NCBI GenBank assembly: GCA_013076295.1
Contig: RQOL01000627.1
Span: 120,236-184,235, forward strand
Direction of reading: 5' to 3'
Source: Sanderia malayensis
Taxonomy: Eukaryota > Cnidaria > Scyphozoa > Semaeostomeae > Pelagiidae
Length of the DNA stretch: 64,000 nt
Shown piece by piece: positions 59,657 to 64,000 of this stretch. The first letter of the stretch is position 1. Every line of letters begins with the position of its first letter. The notes under the pieces were generated by a model. That model was not told the origin of the DNA, did no database searches, and saw only the letters and a program-made list of their open reading frames with translations. Made by a program: the position numbers and the translations under genes.

Positions 59657-59946
59657 TACTCACTTTAAGAGAGAGAAGCAAGCAAGAGCAAGAAGAAGTG
59701 AAAGAGGGAAAGTGACCCTTTACCCCCTGACGTTGATGCACGACAATCAGATGCATAGCCTCGCTCTGATGGACGAGTATTACAACTCTCACTCTCCAAA
59801 CTCTCCCTACCACTGAACTTTCTTTTCGGGCCCAAAGAGAGTGAGACTTGTTGCAAGTCCAAGGGTTAGGACCTCTCGTGCTTTTATGTCACATTGTGTT
59901 AAAAAGATTGTAAAGTTATCATAAACAATCTTCTGTCCTAAACTTA

Positions 59947-61248
59947 GGGCGTATTCTTTTGGAATTTAAATCTTCTGAACTCTGAAACCGGTAAACTTCG
60001 CAGGCTGCAAAAACCAAAAGCCAAAGGAATGAGAATTCTGAAATCTACAGACTTCTGATTTTTTCGAATTTTTGAATGCTTGTTTCCCAAGCGAGGTTAT
60101 GTTGCCTAGCAGCGACTCAGGTATTCGGAATTGAGGTTTGTTTACATTGCAAAAAAACATGGCGGGTATGGACTGTACGGACTGCAGTGAAAGTTCGCCA
60201 GTTGCTCTTCTTTTCAATAAAGCATGTATTTTAACGTACATCATCCTTGAACCTATCGAACAAGAGGAAATTGATGTTTTTCTTCAACTGAAAACTGACA
60301 TTCTTACCGAGCTAATTGCTATAATAATTGGAACCCGTCAGAGCGTACACCAGGAGCCAGGATCAAAAATTATTTCAAAGAAATTGTTCACAGTTACAAC
60401 GATTTTGTTACAACGCACAGTCACAGTTACAACAATTTGTAAGTCCCACTTCAGGTTAACAAAGGACAGCATTTGAGGAGCTAACACAGCTCTTCAGTCC
60501 GTTAGAAGAGTTTTCTATTACAAATACTGGAGGTAGAGAGCCTGTTCCTGTTTCGAAACAGCTGCTAATCTTCCTGTGGTTTCTTGCAAATCCAGAAACC
60601 CTATGAGCTGTTTCAGACAGATTGAACCAAGTAGAAAGCTCTGTGTTGAACTGCATTCGAAGAATCATGCGATCAATAAAAAACAATTTAACACCTACTT
60701 TCATATCCTGGCCAACTGGTAGACACGCAGATCAAGTGATTGAAGGTTTTTTGGACATGAAGGGGTTCCCTCAGGTTATTGGAGCCAGTGATGGGTGTCA
60801 CATCCCAATTAAAGCACCCACTTTCTGTCCAGAAAACTATGTCAACAGAAGAGGATTCCACTCAGCTATCTTGCCAGGTGTTTGTGATGATAAGATGATG
60901 TTCTTAAACTGTTTTGTCGGATGGCCTGGATCAGTTCACAATTCTAGAGTTCTGAGAAATTCAGATATCTTTTCATCAATTATGCAAGAGAGAAATGATT
61001 TTTTCCCAAACTCCCATTTGTTGGGTAATGCTGCTTACCCCCTAGACTCCTGGCTGATGACACCTTTTAAAGACAATGGGTATCTATCGAAAGACGATAG
61101 AACATATAATTACAAACATTCTGCAACACGAAATATCATTGAAAGGGCATTTGCCCTATTGAAAGGAAGATTTCCACAACTTAAATATGTCGACCTTAAA
61201 GGGCTACTCTCACCATATTTTTTTATTTCATTTCTGGGTAGTTTTTGA
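59947..61248 (+). pseudogene. Harbinger H4 transposase, inactive
   Basis: A possible left terminus GGGCGTATTCTTTTGGAA follows TTA at 59944-59946. The frame starts MAGMDCTDCSESSPV (60159), shifts near 60470, has a TGA at 60604-60606, then runs to 61195. DDE_Tnp_4 blocks: RTAFEELTQLFSPLEE, GASDGCHIPIKAP (Asp kept), WPGSVHNSRVL (Asn for the usual Asp), LLGNAAYPL (Asn for Asp), NIIERAFALLKGRFPQL (Glu kept). The protein leaves the family after QLKYVDLK, so the 3' part of the element is missing or replaced. No SANT partner nearby. Confidence 0.82.
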
Positions 61249-62254
61249 CGTAAACACAAGTACTGCACTTTTTCAATTTTGAATTCGCTCATTAACACCT
61301 CTTTTCACTGCTCCAAAGGTGCGATTTTCAGAAAAATGCATGAAAATAACCCTATTGGTCTTATCTGGTATTTAAAGCAGCAGCTCATATTTTGGTAATA
61401 TTGCAAGTGTAGTTATGGTCATAGCTGTGTAGAAAACTAGAAAATCCCTTCCAGGAGTGTAAACATTAATGTCCAGAGATCGAAGATTTCACAAGCTCAA
61501 TGTGAATTTGAAGAAAAAACTTTCCAGCATGATTTTGGGCTTCATACTTGTGTTCTGGTTTTGATCATATTGTTTGACTTTGTCAATAATATATACCTTG
61601 CCTTAGGTTGCAATGTAATCACCAAGATATATAATTTATAACAAGAACTCCATGGTTATGTCAACCAAACAATTTCTATTTGGGCAATTTTTTAACTTGT
61701 CTTTGACAAAAACACAAGTAGTAAGTACAAAAATAATCTATAATTATCTTGCTAAAAGCAAACACACGGCAAAATTTGATGAAATAGATTATAGAACTGA
61801 TGGAAAGATAAAGAAACTTATTATATCACGATACACGAAAGTTATACACTCCACAACTTCATTCTGCAACAAGACAATGACTATGAACAATTCCTTGGCC
61901 AACCAGATATTGAAATAAATGATTTTCGAAATGTTTTGTCTGACCAGCAATTTGCAGAGGATAAAAGAAGTCAATTAATGGCTGTCCTTACAACAAAAAG
62001 GATCATAAATTTTGGGAAGAGCTAGTCTATGTTGACTGAAACAGTAGTACAATACAATACACTTAGGGAAGAACAGTACTTCATAGCCCCTTTCAAGATT
62101 ATCACAGCAAGCAAAATTAAAGTTACCACTTGGTCTAAGCCAAAACTAAAATTTTCACTGCTTGTGCTAGCATGGCTGCCCGTTTGTAGCAAAATTCAAA
62201 CCTGAAAATAAGCTTTCAATACTTGATAAAAATGCATTCTTATGAAGAACTCTG
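61249..62254. other. no gene seen
   Basis: AT-rich sequence. One 88-codon frame at 61652-61918 has no recognisable features. Confidence 0.4.
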
Positions 62255-63181
62255 ATGCCTTGGTTTACATTGTCCAAGATCTCGCGTGCTTTTGGGGCAT
62301 CTCGCTGGACAGTTTATCGGAGACTTGAGGAATATAACCTTCACAATTTACAGCACTTCAGTGATGTCTCTGATGAAGAGATTGATCAGTCGTTGCTTGA
62401 TTTTATGTCGCGGCATGGAAATGCAACTGGAGAGCCATATATGTCAGGATATTTGCGTTCTAAAGGGCTCCTAGTTCAAAGAAGGTGTGTTCGTGCCAGT
62501 CTCAACAGGATCAATCCAACCAATGTTGCATTACGTTGGCGCACACTGGTCACTCGCAGGACATATTATGTTCCATGGCCCAACTCATTGTGGCACATGG
62601 ATGGACATCACTCCTTAATTCGTTGGAAATTTGTCATACATGGTCATACAGTTTCTAAAGCTTTCAGTGGAGGAACACAGGTGCAAATGCATGCTGCTGC
62701 CAAAGAAATGGATATGAAAATGGCACGCAAAGCACCAGAAGATTTTGGCCCCACATTTCAGTATCACACCATTTATTATGCCCAAGACAATGATGTCCAT
62801 ATGACTGTGGAAAAATATATACCAGGAGTTTTTCAAAAAGATGTGAACAATAACGGTTTAATTGGTACAGCCTCAAAAGATTATGAGGAGGTGTACCAGA
62901 AAGCAAAATGTCTATGTCATTTTTCCTATATAGAAAGCAAGAATGAACTTATGGTGCTTGACCTGCAAGGCTGTATGTATGAATTGTTTGATCCTGAGAT
63001 CGCATCTAGTGTATTGCATGACAGTGAAGGCTCTGAGGAGACAAATTTCTGTGCTGGGAATCTCTCCATGATTGCAACTGATGCATTTTCTTGTGGAAAT
63101 AAGTGCAATAAGTTTTTTAATATGCTCAACCTGCCAGCAACAAACACAAGTTTGGAATCAAAAACAAAAAGTTATGAATGA
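62255..63181 (+). CDS. IS3EU-like transposase N-half fused to alpha-kinase C-lobe
   Basis: 308 codons without a stop. Residues 1-130 are the N-terminal half of an IS3EU-like transposase: helix-turn-helix (ISRAFGASRWTVYRRLEEYN), YMSGYLRSKGLLVQRRCVRA, and the start of the catalytic core with first Asp in LWHMDGHHSLIRWKFVIHG. At residue 130 it switches to an alpha-kinase (MHCK/eEF2K-type): MHAAAKEMDMKMARKAPEDF, TVEKYIPGVFQKDVNNNG, ELMVLDLQGCMYELFDPEIA, FCAGNLSMIATDAF, CNKFFNMLNL. The kinase N-lobe with the ATP-binding Lys is absent, and two zinc ligands of the usual HxCNxxxC pattern look replaced. Activity is doubtful, but the junction is in frame. Expression is unknown. Confidence 0.75.
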   Translation: MPWFTLSKISRAFGASRWTVYRRLEEYNLHNLQHFSDVSDEEIDQSLLDFMSRHGNATGEPYMSGYLRSKGLLVQRRCVRASLNRINPTNVALRWRTLVTRRTYYVPWPNSLWHMDGHHSLIRWKFVIHGHTVSKAFSGGTQVQMHAAAKEMDMKMARKAPEDFGPTFQYHTIYYAQDNDVHMTVEKYIPGVFQKDVNNNGLIGTASKDYEEVYQKAKCLCHFSYIESKNELMVLDLQGCMYELFDPEIASSVLHDSEGSEETNFCAGNLSMIATDAFSCGNKCNKFFNMLNLPATNTSLESKTKSYE

Positions 63182-63554
63182 TTGTTATGTTACAAGCTAC
63201 AACAGGCATGGAACCTTAGTTATGTTAGAAGCTAATATGTTAAGTTTTACTGAGTTATAGTTTTACAGTTGTTATGTTTTTAGTTACAATAGGTATAGTT
63301 TGTTAAGTTAAATCAGGGAGAACAAAGCGGTATTGCTTTTATGGTGAACATAGTGTCTGCAGTTCAACTATACATGGGTATCTTGGAGCACAAAAATTTT
63401 ATTTATGAAACTGACTGAAAAACGGAAATTGAACAAAAAACAAATAAATTTTTATCAGTTATTAATGTCAGTATATATTGATTTACACGATTTAGCTATT
63501 AGATGCAGAAATACCATTTGATCTTCTTTCTTCTTGAATAGTCATTTTAAAGAA
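63182..63554. other. no gene seen
   Basis: Spacer between the fusion frame and the convergent transposase fragment. No terminal repeat recognised. Confidence 0.4.
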
Positions 63555-64000
63555 TTATGTTGACTGAATGGTTCTTTTGAGAAATCGAAATGCTTCTGCA
63601 ACCATGTTTGATTCAATGGTGCCTGGGTTGGGCAGAGTTTCTTCAAGGTCTTCTCTTAGGTCAGGGTCAAGAAAGTCTAGCTCTGCATCTAAGACTCCAG
63701 ACAACTCCGCAACCTTCTGAATTTCTTCTTTCATCAAAGTGTAACCCTCCATGGAAGCACCATATGTTTCATGAAAATCGTACATGTGTTGGGGGATACC
63801 AGTTGAAAGCTCTAAGCCTTCTTGCTTTCTAATCCTATGAGTGTTCCATAAAGTAGCAAACTTGTCACATTCTCTCTGTATTACAGGTATAAAAATAAAA
63901 GAGAGCAAGTTGCGATCAATCATATTGTGTGGGTCATAGTCTCTTCTGTCCAAGAGTTCACTGAACTGCATCTTGAAAAATTTCTCCATTCTTTCATGTA
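63555..64000 (-). CDS. IS3EU-like transposase, C-terminal part (runs off window)
   Basis: Minus strand, at least 144 codons, continuing past the window edge. Contains FKMQFSELLDRRDYDPHNMI, DRNLLSFIFIPVIQRECDKF, TLWNTHRIRKQEG (the WNxHxIR box near the C-terminus of this transposase family) and IPQHMYDFHETYGASMEGYT, ending LKRTIQST. The catalytic half lies outside the window. It faces the fusion gene tail-to-tail and may belong to the same broken element after an inversion, or to a separate copy. Confidence 0.68.
   Translation of the reverse strand, partial: HERMEKFFKMQFSELLDRRDYDPHNMIDRNLLSFIFIPVIQRECDKFATLWNTHRIRKQEGLELSTGIPQHMYDFHETYGASMEGYTLMKEEIQKVAELSGVLDAELDFLDPDLREDLEETLPNPGTIESNMVAEAFRFLKRTIQST

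Larger units (their letters stand above)
48699..59861. mobile_element. AcademH-like element (RecQ-type helicase plus DUF6589-type transposase)
   Basis: About 120-bp terminal inverted repeats starting TGGACTTGCAAGAAGTCTCA (left) and TGGACTTGCAACAAGTCTCA (right, complement), with AGG at 48696-48698 and 59862-59864. The helicase gene runs on plus from the left end; the transposase gene runs on minus from the right end and meets it tail-to-tail near 51.6 kb. The 11.2-kb length includes a 4.5-kb element inserted in the transposase gene. Academ transposons are known for 3-bp duplications, and the AcademH lineage for carrying a helicase; the assignment rests on that recollection and the gene set. 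Confidence 0.78.

Overview
The window looks like a transposon-dense stretch of an invertebrate animal genome. The reasons are split genes with GT-AG introns, AT-rich DNA, and no bacterial operons or ribosome binding sites. The mix of families (DIRS-like tyrosine-recombinase retrotransposon, CR1-like LINE, three PIF/Harbinger elements with SANT partner genes, Helitrons with tandem-repeat cores, Academ-type elements with RecQ-like and XPG-like genes, IS3EU-like transposases, a HUH-SF3 Rep) suggests a cnidarian such as a coral or sea anemone. That is an inference: no species marker is present, and I see no convincing ordinary host gene, rRNA or tRNA.

Layout. (1) 1-6.5 kb: a PIF1/Helitron-type helicase cut in two by a DIRS-like element with inverted terminal repeats, plus a 163-bp inverted copy of part of the helicase. 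(2) 7.4-12.4 kb: a Helitron-like 3' terminus, a Tc1 transposase with one stop, an HUH-SF3 Rep gene in two frames, and a 354-bp tandem repeat. (3) 13.6-16.6 kb: two TTAA-flanked elements sharing one target site, the larger holding a foldback element with about 370-bp arms. (4) 17.0-32.9 kb: one CR1-like LINE on the minus strand, broken by Harbinger H1 (19536-29091, TSD TAA), Harbinger H3 (29526-32530, TSD TTA) and a MITE. H1 is itself broken by Harbinger H2 (20706-25043, TSD TCA), which carries a non-autonomous Helitron (22230-23464). This is a four-level nest. (5) 33.8-47.9 kb: a 5'-truncated Helitron helicase, a pogo/Tc1-type MITE, and an IS3EU-like transposase gene whose intron holds a 9.5-kb Helitron (37471-46964) with the same termini as the short Helitron in H2. 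(6) 48.2-48.5 kb: a HECT-domain fragment and a perfect hairpin. (7) 48.7-59.9 kb: an AcademH-like element (RecQ-like helicase facing a DUF6589-type transposase, TSD AGG) into which a second element carrying an XPG-like nuclease gene has inserted (51939-56412, TSD TGG). (8) 59.9-64 kb: a dead Harbinger, an open reading frame joining the N-terminal half of an IS3EU-like transposase to an alpha-kinase C-lobe, and the C-terminal half of a related transposase on the other strand.

The genes work together only within each element: transposase with SANT partner in the Harbingers, Rep with helicase in Helitron and the Rep locus, reverse transcriptase with tyrosine recombinase in DIRS. Most copies carry stops or frameshifts. 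The most nearly intact are the DIRS genes, the Helitron RepHel and the transposase/alpha-kinase fusion. Joining the flanks after removing an insert plus one target duplication restores reading frame for H1, H2, H3 and the inner 51.9-56.4-kb element, which is the strongest support for those boundaries.
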